Shown here: positions 12,701 through 24,800 of the stretch, piece by piece
How the letters are laid out: each line of letters starts with the position of its first letter
How positions within the stretch are numbered: the stretch's first letter is position 1
Assembly: GCA_029449235.1 (NCBI GenBank)
Contig: JANATG010000004.1
Span: forward strand, 1,116,001-1,180,000
Length of the DNA stretch: 64,000 nt
Source: Linnemannia schmuckeri
Taxonomy: Eukaryota > Mortierellomycota > Mortierellomycetes > Mortierellales > Mortierellaceae
Direction: 5' to 3'
Made by a program: the position numbers and the translations under genes
The notes under the pieces: generated by a model
What the model was told of the DNA's origin: nothing
Database searches by the model: none
The model's input: the letters and a program-made list of their open reading frames with translations, nothing else

Positions 12701-15700
12701 GGTTCCCTGACTTTTTTGCTGCCCTGCGGTGACTGAGTTTCGAGGCCATATCCTTGAAATTGTCCGAGATGGCGGTCGGGTCGACGCAGTCACGCTTGGA
12801 TGGGCCCTTGAGCTGATAGCACTGTGGAAGGACCTTGATGTTCCATTCATCGATCTTGGCGTGGTATCCCAGCTTGAAGATGAGCGAAAAGTAGCCGGGA
12901 TACTTTCGGCTGAGGGTGAATCCATAGACAGCAACATCTGGTCTACTTCTTGTCTGCGTCTCCAGCCATGTTCCTGAAAATATTTGAATAGATATTGGTG
13001 AATTATTAGGCTAGGCCGAGATGTACTAACATATGCGCTCGCGGTTAAGAGAAGAAAAGGTTTACTTACTCAGTTCGTACTCGTTCTCGCGATACTTTGG
13101 ACTACTCATGAGAGTATGAATACGGCCCAAAATGGCTTCAATATGAGAGACTAACAGCTCGTCTAGGTTGTTGTACGTCGATTCGTCAATCTGGAGCACC
13201 TTTCCTAGACTGACATCGTCCCCCTTGTCAAGGACGTCTGAATGTCCAAATATTAGTATAAACAGTTGCTAGCATACTTACTTGCGGATAAACATTCAGC
13301 ACCAGGACAGCTCACAGACCCAACACATTTCAAAGAGTTTCATACCGTAGTGTTTGTAGATATCATCGGCGATCTTGACAGTAATAACGAGATGGTGAGC
13401 CCCCCTATGAGACGGGCGGACGACCAGCTCGCCACGGTTCTTGGTTGAAAGGTACTTGATTGCCGCCTCGGAGGTGATGTTCTTAAACAGCGGATGGTGG
13501 ATCTTTCGATGGACAAATCCGCCTTGCCTGTCGTTGGAGTCTGCTGGGTCCTTGAACCGATCTTCCTCGAACTGATCAAAAGTCCTGTCGACGGGCAACG
13601 CTCGCAGGTGAGCATCGCCTTGTCTCAACTCACTCTCCTTGCAAGTCAGGTCTGCAAAGAACCGGTCCTTCTCCAGACGAAGAATCTTGACCTGCAGAGT
13701 TTGGCCTTCGGAGACATGGTCCTTGACAGATCCAATCCTAGAGTCGGAGATGTTTTGAATTGACAAGATCCCATCAATTCCGCAGTCGAGTCGGCACATC
13801 GCATTCTTCTCCCGCACCTTGGTGACCAGCGCAGGAACAATAAAGCCCTCCTTCAGGGTCTGTTCCGTCTCGCCTGTCAACATGGTAAAGATTTGGTCAG
13901 ATGTTGCTGGCACAAAACGTGTCCGATGGTCGCGGAACGGATGCTGGAGCTCGGCCTTGATATGCTCCAGTGTCATCCGCTTGGGCTTTCGCTGCATCTT
14001 TTGGAGTTGGCGTGCATAGTCCTCCAACAAGAGCTCATTCAACCTTTCGGCATTATTGTCGCGCATCAGCTCCTCCACATGCTGTGACTCTTCGTCATAT
14101 TGCCGCAGGCCCTCCTCGTCAATCTCCAATGCATCCGCAGCCATCTTCCTCGCCAGGTTGTAGTCTTCAAAGTGTATCCTGGTCTGGTCCAAAATGTCGC
14201 CTCCACGCTCCGTATGGACCCGGAGAAAACTGCAGCAGTTCATAAAGATATTCCAGGTCAGTATTTTGCGATTGACTAAGTCGCTCCGCTTGTCGACCCC
14301 TCTGGTGACAGGGTCCCGCTCGATGGTTCTGATCAAATGCTGAGCCTTCCGGGTACCAAGACCGCAAATATATGGCAGCATTAAAGCCTTGTAAGGTGAT
14401 GAAACGACCTCGTTGATATCAACACCGACGTCGTTGACCACATTGACCAGGGCCCGATCCAAAAGTTCCCGAAGCCGGCTTGCGCCTACAAACTCCTGGA
14501 GTGGGTGAAGACGAATGCCGACCAAGTCGGCTCCTGTACCTACATACTCGTTGATGGGGTTTTGGATGGTACGTGCCAGACTAATGCAGTAGCGGGTGAT
14601 CTCGTATGCCTTAGGATGGTCCTCGATGCCTCGCTTGGACGACTGATAAAGCTTGGCAATCTCGTCGTTGGTCATAATCACAGAGACTTGGTCGCCATTC
14701 GAATCCCGATGCTCTCTAACAACGCTCTCCGTTTGCTCCAACAGCCGGCGTGTCGCTACCGAGAATCCGCCTACTACAACCACGTCTGGCTGCTGACGCT
14801 CCAGAAGATCGAGTAGTTCCTCCTGTGGGGCCCGATCGCGGAGATTGTCGAGTTTCTTGTGCTCGATGAACTGGCCCTTGTTATCCACATATACTACTTG
14901 GATGGCGTCCTTGACTGATCCAGGTCCATGTGAGATCGCAACCACTCGAGGAAGCACCTCTTTGCCCTCCGTCGTCCCAGGTACCATGAAAGGGGCGATG
15001 GTCATCCTCTACAGTAAAATTATGAACATAATAGATTATGTTAATATTTTGTAATTTAGTCGCCGTGAAGCTCTCGAACAAGGGCAACGCCTTCAATTTG
15101 TTAGCGTTTCATTATTACCTCCTCCAAAGCGACTTGGCATTTCAGCCCGACCCACTCCTCGGCCTGGACTCGCAATTTCTCGATCATCCCACGTTCAACG
15201 GCGACAAATATATGCGTCTTCAGCGCAGAGAAGAGGATCTTTGTCCGGAGAGCATTCCATTGCTGTGACTTGTCTCCGCAGCCATTACTGAGATAGTAGC
15301 CCGAGATGCCCTGAACGTATTTGTCCTCGTCTGGAATCTTGATCTCAATCTTGAGTAGTCCCTCCGACTGCGCTTGAAGGATTTGGAGAAACTGGCCATC
15401 GTGGAACTCTCGAACGTTCTTCTGCGTCATTCGCTTGAAGGGGTAGTACGGGTGGAGCTCGTCAATCATCGAGACACCCTTCTCGGTCGGGGTCACAGTG
15501 ACACAGCTCGCAGTCTCATATTTGGTCCGTATTGCCCTCCTGACCAGTGGATCGACCGTCACCTCCTGCGTCATCATCTCCACGGCCATCGAGATCACTT
15601 TCTGAGGCGATGAAATTCCAGCCTTGACATATGCTTCAGCCGCTTTCTCTGGAAACGCTTTGTCGTCCTTTGGAAAAAACTTTTTGATGCCTTCGCTCAG

Positions 15701-17648
15701 GTTGGTGCCGAATTCTCGTGTGGTCATTCCAAGAGTTGTGATAAAGGTTGAAAGGTGCTCTCGTTCCTGAGGATCAAACACTCCCGCAGATCCTGGACGT
15801 CGGAGTAGACTCGTATTGCTTTCGTCGACCTTCTTGGAGTATCTAAGATTGATGTAATCCGAGATGTCCGTTAACTCCTCCAGTCTTTCGGCTCTCAAAA
15901 GGGAATAGTTCAAATACTCGTCCTTGATGTGCATCCGGTCGACAAGCGCGCCGATAGCCTCCTTGCGCTCCAAGAAAGATCTAAACTTGAAATCCTCGTC
16001 ATAAATGAACCAGAGATCGTCCCGCGACAACAACCTTATCAACTTGTGCCCATGGACACTCGTAAAATAGTCCTGGCGATGCAAACCGATGAAGGGCACC
16101 TCGAGCAATTCCTGCGACATGAACTTGAGGACAGCTTGGACATGGATAGAGTCGAAAGATGGTCGATCGATTCGTCTGGGGTTGTCGTTCAACGCTGTTG
16201 TGACCCAGTAAGTCTCCAGCTCAATCTCGAGGTCCGTGAGCTTTCGATCTGTCTTAATTCCGGGTCGCATCTGCATCCGTTCGGGGACGTCCTTGAGACG
16301 AAGGATATCGTCTGAATGTGTCAACATTTTCTCCGCCAACACACCCGGCTCAAACACGTCCTTCAGGTGAGCCTTTGGAGGCGGATCATTGAAGGGTATC
16401 TCTCCGTTCTCCTTGCTGAGCGCATAGGCATAGTCCTCTCCGTCACCAAAGACCCCGTGCCATTCGTTCATCCTAAATCGATAAGTAAGCACGTTCACCA
16501 GTCAACCGCCTTGTCAAAATTCTTCAAATGCGTAAGCCAATTATTACAATCTTGTTTGCAATAGTTGAACTTACTCCTCATTGTAGTTGCGTATGGAAGC
16601 TCTCAGAGGTACGGTGTTCCTGGCAGCTGCTTGTTGTTGACGTTTTTTCCTTTCATGTTCGATTATATCGCGATCATCATTGCCTTCGCTTTCTTCTTCG
16701 ACAATGAAATCCATATCGTCCTCAGATTCGCGTCCTCGACCACGGTCATTATCCCCGCCATCGTCCACTGGATCATCGAATAAACGGGCAAGTGGGTCGA
16801 AATTTGATTGTGATGGCTCCTGTTCGAGTCTGTTTTCGTCGCTATTGTCGTCGCCGCTGCCAAAGTCTTGATGGCGCTTCTTCAGTCGTTTAAATTTCTA
16901 ATCGCGCCAAAGCACCAAACGATGTGAGCACTTTTATGGTGATATTTTGTTGAAAGAAAGTATAGTATCACCATCAGCAAGACAGTTTTGACAATCCAGC
17001 GTCGAAGAAACACGTAAGTACGGCTGTAGTACCTCGGGACGCTGGATCTTCATTCCTGTATTTTCTTCCACTAGTGCCAGATCATCCTCATCCAAGTCCT
17101 CGTCTATTTGTTGCAGATATTGCGCGTAATAAAGTGAGAACGTGTCTAGTAAATGATTTCCCAAAGCGTGTTTGGGGACCTGCACTACATTTTTTACCAT
17201 AATCCTTTCTCACGGTCAATGTGACACTTACCAAGCACTTCCTTTCTTTTCCTGCTCTTCCTAGAAGCCTGAGGTCCGTCTTCATCTTCGCTGCCCTCTT
17301 CCTTGTCGACTACCGATTCTTGGACAACCTTATCGATATTAAAAAGAGTAAAAAAAAAAGAAGCAGAAGAGAGCAACCTTTGTTATCCAACAAATCAAGT
17401 GTTTGATCATTGTCCACCGTGATTAGCTCTGAAAATTGATACCGTTTTGCAAACGTCCTAAGAATAACAAACTCTACCTTCGGAAGATCCTTTTCTTTGA
17501 AGGCGTCGTTGCTATCATAGCGACTAGTGGTAGGTTGGTGGTTGTAGTTCTGTTTGTGGAGCTGCTCGATTCCCTCCTCATCGTCTTCTTCGTCTGCGAG
17601 TAACCTCCTGTGTGAGCGTCGCTGATATTTCTCTGTCTGTTCTGACAT
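9777..17648 (-). CDS. SPT6: transcription elongation factor SPT6 with very long repetitive tail
   Basis: Exons (minus) 17648-17378, 17318-17232, 17103-17033, 16897-16575, 16472-15119, 15008-13346, 13237-13070 and 12973-9777 give 2377 residues; fungal and animal SPT6 are usually about 1450-1750. Order: acidic N-terminus (about 1-250, containing DEDDLALVEENTG); the Tex-like core with YqgF-like, helix-hairpin-helix and S1 domains; then tandem SH2 domains (about 1190-1385; ELVVRPSHRG is the first SH2 phosphate-binding loop). These SH2 domains bind phosphorylated RNA polymerase II, and SPT6 is a histone H3-H4 chaperone during elongation. The extra tail (about 1390-2377) has three parts. About ten units of the type W-[NGS]-x-R-G-R-S span about 1510-1800. 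Eight FxAYSPEP-like units span about 1870-2125. A Gly/Tyr/Arg-rich end follows, with two ISWGSGSYG motifs. Intron 1 uses a weak donor (GTTGCT), so the 17318/17378 junction is the least certain. Confidence 0.93.
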
Positions 17649-18076
17649 GGATAAGGGGACGAAGGGAGAAGCCTAAGCCTATTGGATGTTTTTGCGTGTG
17701 AGGGGGAGGGAGAGGAAGAAGCGAGCAGAAAATAATGGAGAGACTGACGGAAGGGAGGGGAGAAGCTCAACAAAGGCAAAGGCTAATGCAAACCTGGGAT
17801 GAGAGAGAAGGCCCTGGAAGGTGTGCACGTTATGACTGTGTTTGATGGGTGTCTTCTGTCTCGTCGCTGATGCAGTGCCGCGGGTGCTAGAACGAGTTTT
17901 GCTCTGTGAGAGGGTGAGAAGGTGTGTGTGAGAGATGAACGCGAGTTGTGAAAAAAGAGAGACGGAATAAGGCACGACAGAAACCAGCTTTAAAAAAAAC
18001 CTCGGACCCAATATCAGGTGATTTATGTGTTTTTATTCGTTGTTTGCCCAGGGAAAAAAAAGTCAAGTTACATACT
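17649..18076. other. SPT6 promoter region
   Basis: It separates the SPT6 start from the 3' end of the THEM6-like gene, both on minus. Read on minus it is C/T-rich toward the SPT6 start. No other feature seen. Confidence 0.5.
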
Positions 18077-19234
18077 TTACTCCTGGAGGAGCATGGTCTC
18101 GCACAGCTCCAAGGCATTACCGACAGCAGCAGCACGGTCAGTCCAGCCCTCGAAAGACTTGAACTCGAGATCCTCTTTGGGCCAAAGGACCACGTTGCCG
18201 TTTTCAGACTTGCCTTCGAGGGCACGCAGCTCCGAGACATCGTGGCCAACCATCTCAAGGGCCTCGAGGAAGGGGATGGTCTTGTTTTTCCATGAACCTC
18301 CTGCATACTTCAATACAAACTTGGAGATGCCGATCGCGCACAAAGTCTGCTTACCCCCACGGGAGCTTGCAGGGGTGTACATCCTGTGCTCAATGACAAA
18401 CCACTTTTGGTTCCAAGTCAACAGACGGGTGCGGATCTCGTACGACTGGAACAGCGTGATCTCCTTCTTGAACCACATCTGGTTCCCGCCCAGGGCGAAT
18501 GCAATCTTGCGCATAGGGTGCAACGGCAGCACGCTGGGTCCCAAAAGCGAGGTCACATACTTGACGCGCGCATAGTCACAGTTCTTTCCATACGAGCTAA
18601 ATTGTTTGAAAATTAAGATAGCGAAATTCGGACGTTGTCAGCATAAAGTAACAAACCGATGGGCGAGGTGAACGACGAAGAGAGACATCTTCTCGCCCAG
18701 CTATGGATACCCCACCTCCAGTTGCTTGTCTTTTCCACCGCCCATCGTTCTCCTGTCTTCATGCTCAAGGGCTTCATCTATCCCATCGTCAACTGTTTGC
18801 CTACTTTACTTTGGCAACTGCCTCTCTTTCTTTTTTTTTTTTTAGAGCGAACAACCATCATTCACCCTTTCCCTCACATTACAAAAAAAGGGCGCTTACC
18901 TGTTGGAGAAGTGGAAGTTGAGATCAAGGTCATCAACCCAAACACGCTCACGGACAATACTAGTATCCGTAGGCTTAATACGGAACCCCTTCCCATGACG
19001 AATCGAGTACAACTGAACTGCTGCAATACGAAGACCCATTTTTGCATGGAACACTCCAGGGATCGACTTGAAGTTTAACAAAAAGACGAGGAGGATAAGG
19101 CGACGGACATGTTTGCGGACCATGGCTTGATGGGGCCGGACGTGTTGGAAGTAGAATGAGATCAGGTTTGCAGAGTACTGCAGCATCGGGCCAGGCATAG
19201 CCAGGAGAATCTTGTTCATGGTTGATGGTGGCAT
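18077..19234 (-). CDS. THEM6-like hotdog-fold (thioesterase superfamily) protein
   Basis: Exons (minus) 19234-18900 and 18596-18077, phase-2 intron, 284 residues. The N-terminus carries a hydrophobic segment (RRLILLVFLLNF, about 45-60). The hotdog signature follows: VWVDDLDLNFHFSNSSYGKNCDYAR, matching the 'D-N-H-M-N-N-x-x-Y' start of THEM6/4HBT proteins (quoted here across the splice in two parts: DLDLNFHFSN + SSYGKNCDYAR). Further matches are FQSYEIRTRLLTWNQKWF and the EHRMY strand. Related proteins sit in the ER membrane; a thioesterase reaction is inferred from fold, not shown. The start ATG at 19234 was preferred; a second in-frame ATG lies five codons in. Confidence 0.8.
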
Positions 19235-20265
19235 CTTGTTTTGTAATGAGTTTGTTGAGTGGTCCTGAGGGTTGGTGGGTGAGGGCTGTCGAGATTTTGG
19301 GAGTGGAGAAGAAAGAAAGAGAGAGAAGAAAGGGAAGAGAGGCGGAAAGAAAAGTTTAAAGTAAAGGCAAAGCAAACAAAAACATGTCTCCTCTTTGACT
19401 TTTTCGTCTGCATGGAATGCAATTGGGACAGGCAGTACATCGTGTCCCAGCCTACGTGACAAGATGACAAAGTGGATTTTAGAGAACAAAAGTGAGCCGA
19501 AACATACACTCCACAAACGAACGGTCCTATTGTCACATGAAGAAAAAGGTACACATATCTCTCGGGTGCCTGCCCACTTGCAGACAGTCTACTCAAAAAT
19601 CTCCACATAAGAGGCACAGGGGCACACTGCCATCACGGATTGGGATACAAACAACTGCTTCCCTGAATTCATTTCTTTTTTTCATTTTTCTTTGTTAAAA
19701 GCCGTCTTTAGGTGCCAAGGATTGCATGTGCCCTAGAGACATTATAGTCATGCAACCAGAGGCAAACACTTTTTCTGGGTACCAATGAAGATCAAGCGGG
19801 ATAGTTGTGTTTTTTATTGAATGTATTGAATATAACTATGCTGAATATGAGGATGCTAATACGAACGCTGTGCTATGCTATACTAGATGGGTATGGAATG
19901 CTGTAGGGGGATGAGTGCGAGGAACAAAAAAAACGTGGAGTGAAACCTCACAATGTCGAGGTGTGCCTAAAAACACAAAAGGGGTAATAGAAGAAAAAAG
20001 GGGGGTGATGGTGTCCAGACTGGACACTCTTTGCCATATACACATCACAGGATGGGAGATCTGGGCTCGAGGCTCTCAGATAGAGAGTGGGGAGAAATGA
20101 AAGATAGAGCTATTAGGCTCGTTCTGTTGGCAGCGCTTTGCTTGATTGCTAATCCGCTGGTTGGCTGGCTCGAGTACTGATTGCTGGGTAATGGTTGTGC
20201 TGGAGGCTGTTGTCTCGTTGTCTTGTTGGCTGGCTATTGCTCATCATCCATCGATTGAACACCAT
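19235..20265. other. intergenic, no gene recognised
   Basis: It contains the promoter of the THEM6-like gene (Pu/Py-rich, about 19260-19360) and the 3' flank of the small gene to the right. Short open frames lack homology signals and good starts. Confidence 0.5.
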
Positions 20266-20877
20266 CTATGCCTTGCTCAAGATATGGCGAAGCTTCTTGC
20301 CCAAAGAGCGAACCGCCGACTTTTTCTTCTCACTAACCTCCTCCTCCTTCTCCTCAGTCGACAAAGTCGAAGAAGCAGAAGTAGCAGACGAAGTCGAGGA
20401 AGTAAAAGACCTCGAGGAAGTTGTTGAGGAGGCCGTAGTCGTACGCTCAAGAGAAAGATTACTCATATCGGCAGATTGGGTGTGATGATGCTGGGGAGAA
20501 TGGTCGCGAGTACGGGACACATCGCTAGTAACGTAGCAGCGGTTTTTGCGGTGGACATGGTGGCGATGATGACCGTGGCTGTGGCTGTGGCTGTGGTGAT
20601 GGGCTGAATGGTGTTCCAAGGTAAAGTGGTTCAAGGTCGTTGCGCTGGTTGCTCGATTGCCATGAGGGCTGGGGTAGTAGACTGTACTGTTGCTATTGCT
20701 GTTTGAAGACGTAGAGGCGATGGACTTGTGCTTAAGTTCGGCGACTAGGGAGATACGCTTGACGACGACAACGGGTGTCTTCTTTTTCTTGGATAACAAG
20801 GACGAGGAGATGGCAGAGACAGGGACAGGGACAGAAGCAGCGAGAACAGAAGAAGAAGAAGTGGATTCGGTGTGCAT
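20266..20877 (-). CDS. small Ser/His-rich protein of unknown function
   Basis: Single exon of 203 residues starting at the ATG that opens MHTESTSSSS. An upstream in-frame ATG exists, but it lies in leader-like sequence. It has a Ser-rich start, a basic KKKK patch, a mid-region His block (HHSHSHSHGHHRHH, about residues 110-125), a Ser/Thr-rich stretch, an EKEEEVSEKKK segment, and a basic amphipathic end (SLGKKLRHILSKA). No domain is recognised and most of it looks disordered. A TATA-like box lies about 155 bases upstream, which is unusual in this window and suggests regulated expression. Confidence 0.6.
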   Translation of the reverse strand: MHTESTSSSSVLAASVPVPVSAISSSLLSKKKKTPVVVVKRISLVAELKHKSIASTSSNSNSNSTVYYPSPHGNRATSATTLNHFTLEHHSAHHHSHSHSHGHHRHHVHRKNRCYVTSDVSRTRDHSPQHHHTQSADMSNLSLERTTTASSTTSSRSFTSSTSSATSASSTLSTEEKEEEVSEKKKSAVRSLGKKLRHILSKA

Positions 20878-21822
20878 GGGATAAGAAAGAGGTTGTGTAT
20901 GGATGAAAATGAATAGTGTATGAAGAGCGATTGATTGAAGGCTTGAAGAGTGCACAAATAGGTTTTAGTGGTTGAGGATGAGTTGTAAAGAATGAAGAGA
21001 ATAGACAAGAAAAGAAAAGAAGAGGGAGCCTCTTTTTATAGGTAAATCTTACAGGCGTGCGTGCAAGATGTCACAAACACAATTGAGAGACAAACAACAA
21101 TCACAAAAAGGAAAAAAGAAAGCCTCCTCACATCGTCCCACACGCCATGTACAACCAACAAGAGTACAGCCTGGTGTCACCGCCACCATTATCGCTGTTG
21201 CCGCGCTCGAAAAGAAAGTTGCCTATTCCGTACTGCGGCCGCCCTTCCCTCCTTCCTATTTGCCCTTGAACCTTTTTTGGCCCAATCACACCGTCTCCTC
21301 CCTTCCTCAACTTTCGGCATGCTGGGCGTCCTGGGCAACAACAACACCATCATCATTTTTACTTTTGTTTTCGAGTTAGAGCCCATACAAACAACCCTCC
21401 CCCCCTTTTTTCGACCGCATCAGTGATTGTCCTTGCATTAAGCCTGAAAAACACAAGGCAAAAGACAACAAATTTCCATTTTTGCTCCACAAGCTGACCA
21501 AGGGCTGATGCCAATGCGTCCACAAGACAGGGCTGCATCTAAAGGGCACACAAAAAAAAGAAAATGATGACCCCTTCCGCTTAGCATTGTGTGCTGCGAA
21601 TAGTAATGGGCACAAAAAGGAAACGAGAAAAAAAATCATCAAGGAAAGATTGAAAAAATAGCGAGCCGAAAGAGATAAGCTTAGAAGCGCGGACTATGAA
21701 CTCAATTCATTGTGTCTACTCATTCTTGCGCTCAGTGGTGGCACACATACCACGTCCACCCTGATCGCATCATCATTAGCAAGGCCATCGACAGAAGTTA
21801 GTTGGCCCATAGCTGGCTACGC
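20878..21822. other. intergenic between the small gene and RTP1
   Basis: Promoter of the small Ser/His-rich gene on the left; 3' flank of the RTP1 gene on the right. No gene recognised. Confidence 0.5.
21033..21040 (-). promoter_or_regulatory. TATA box (TATAAAAA) of the small Ser/His-rich gene
   Basis: TATAAAAA on minus, about 155 bases upstream of the ATG at 20877, in a plausible position for a core promoter with a leader of about 125 bases. Confidence 0.45.
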
Positions 21823-24800
21823 TCACTTGTATCGAATCTCCGGAAACCCAATACTTCGACCGCCCACCATCGACCCACTAACTCCACTAATCGTTCCCAA
21901 TAAACCTCCGCCTCCACTGCCACCACTCTGATTCGAACCTCCTTCCCGGGGACTCATCTCGGTCCTGACAATACCGTCCAAGTCCGCAATTCCCGCACGA
22001 GCCTGGGCGCGGCACAGCGGATCCTCATCAACTTGCTCAATGTACCGCAGCGTCCGATACGCTCTCTTCAACTGATCCCCCTCAATCCTATACAACGAGT
22101 TGGCACCCAGCGCCCTAAACAGCAGTACCAGCACCAGTGTTGCCGCTCTCCGCACCTCGAACTGTCGATCCAGATCCAGGATGGAAAGGATCCAGTCAAC
22201 CAGGTACCGCATCTCAGGCAAAAGTGCCGTCGGGCAGGTCTCCGCCGCAGTCGCCAGAATGGTTAATGCACTCGACCGTAAAATCGAAACCTCGTCCACC
22301 AGCGGGTCTTCATCCTCTCCCTGCTCTCCCTCCTCGTCTCGACCCTTATCGCGTCCATCCTGGTTATCCCCTTCTCCACCAACACTGCCCTCTTGTTGTT
22401 GTTGTTGTTGGCGCCTTCGACTCTGCTGCTCTGCCTTCCACTTGCGTTGCTTTTCCTCTGGACTGAGGAGGGCCTCCGACGCTCTCTTTGCTTTCTCCTT
22501 CTCTGCCAACTTGCGTCTCTCCTCTACGCGAGCCTCCACTAACTTGGGATCCATTTCTGTGTTCATCACCTTGTACAGTCCAGGCAACAGTACATCCACA
22601 TACCCACCAAGTGCCTCGCCACACCGCTGAACAGTCTGAACCAACGCCTCCCCAACCCGGAGTCGAGTTTCCAATGTCTGCCGACCATTCTCGTTCGAGT
22701 AGATCTTCATCAGCTTCTTGAGAATCTCTGGACCATGAGCATCTGTCAGAGCTGCAAGTCCCTTAACCGCATTGAGGTAGATAAACGAATCAGGCTCCTG
22801 GACGTGTTGGACAAAAATGTCCAAGGCATGATCCAGTTCTCGCTCAGCACCATCTCCACCAGTAGCTCTTGTCAAGACAATCGATTTAGCGAGGATCATC
22901 TCGCGCAAGATATGAAGGCCGTGCGCGCGGACAGGGAGAAGGCTGTCCTGGAGTGCTGCCAGAGCTGACGCATACTTTTCCAACTCAACCTCTACCTCTG
23001 TCTTCATATGAAGGTTGTCTCCCAAAAAGGACTCGTCGCTCAGTCGTGTCGGAATCAACGTCTGCAGATCGTGAGCAATTCGTCGGATCTCAATGAATGG
23101 GTGATCCGCCAGTTGCTTGAGATGAACCAAGGTTAGCGCCAGCAGGTGTCGATCTTGCTGCGACAAATGTTCATTTTCTATGATAGACGGACGCACACAC
23201 AAACAAAAATGACACAGTTAGTAATATTGCTTTTTGCGCAATCTTGACATCCAGAGGATCGGCAGACGACGATCTTCCTACGTACCGGTAAGGATGGCTG
23301 ACAATAGTGTCAACACCAAACTGAGGATCTCCATATCAGCTTCACCGCCGTCCTCATCCATGCTCTCGTCCTTCTCATCCTCATATTTGCTCACAACGGT
23401 GCCCTGGTGCTCCAGGATGTTGTTTGCGAGGCTAATAATCTGCGTGACCTTCTTCATGATACTTGGACCCAGCTTTTGTGTCATGCTTAAAATTAATTGC
23501 AACATTGTCAACATCCTACAAGCACGTACAAAAGCGAGACAATCGTTAGTTGGGATGAGCTCAGATATAAAGGACAAATAAAGACGACACGACTTCTGCG
23601 ATTGTTACCTTCTTGGGGACACAGCGTTTTCGCCGCGAGCCTTTCCGGACTGATACTCGTCAAGAAGGTACATGTATAGGTCACCTAGAATCTCGCCCTC
23701 GTTAGTGGACGTTTCCACCTCTGATAAAAAGTCTAGAAACACATCCACGTCCAGCTCAAGCTGTGTCGCCGCGTTTGCATCTTGTGTCCTATTGATTGGC
23801 GGAATGAAAGCGCATAAAAACGTAAACACTACGTTAAGAAAAAAAAATTCAACGAACTATCACCCCGGAATCATGAACTAAGAGTACCTTCTTCGACGCA
23901 AGACAGCTCCGCCTGTGGGTCCAGGAGCAAAATAACTCTCGCCGACACTACCCATCTCCACTAGGTCTTCGATGCGCTGCCCACTCGAGTTGACGAGTGT
24001 TTGCCAGGGTCTCAGCTTCGACACGAGTATCCTGCGCCTCATGACAATTGACTTTAACACCTCGATCGTCTCCTTGGGGTCTAGAATCCTCATGTATACT
24101 ATTAGAATCTCCTTGGCTTTTTCCCGAAGAACTGAGCGAACTTGACTCGAAAACTCGTACAGCTGGTAGAGCCCAAGGCTTGCCTGACTCAGGAAGGCTT
24201 TGAAAAGAGGCGGGGAAGGCTCGTTACCGATCAAAAATGTGTACAGAAACATCACAGCCTTGATCACGTCGTACTCGGAAGCCACAATCGGGTCCAAACC
24301 ACTCGCAGCTCCAATGTTGCCAACGTCGTCCTCATCAAGTTTGTCCATATCCTCAATGGTTACTTCTCCTCTTGCACGTCTCTGTCGGGGAACTGTGTCT
24401 GATGCCTCCGGCTCCTTCCCCTGCGCCCTTGTGCCCCACTTCCATAACGGTTCCACTTCCTTGGCCACAATCTCGACCTGCGCAACTGCTGGGTTCTTGC
24501 TCAGCAGCTTGCCGACTACAAAGGTGGTTGTCTGAATCAGCTGTGGACTGGGAGGGGTGATTCTCATCATCGCCTGTATCTTTTGTTGTTCCAGACCAAG
24601 ACTACCAGACGCCTTCAGGTCCATTTCCAAAATCCCCAGTAGCTCCGGACAGATGGTTTGATAGTACTCGTGAACAGAAGACATCTGATCAGGGACAGAG
24701 GTGACGAGTTTTGCCACCCTATCTAGCTGATCCAATTTGACCGTGTCGCCTCCGCCTTGCATATACTCGAGAACCACTCGGACACCGCCAGGTCGGAGGA

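Noticed and set aside
11396..12937. 513-residue minus-strand open frame overlapping the SPT6 tail
   Set aside because: It is a frame shadow of the biased repeat DNA; the SPT6 frame joins correctly to the SH2 exons.
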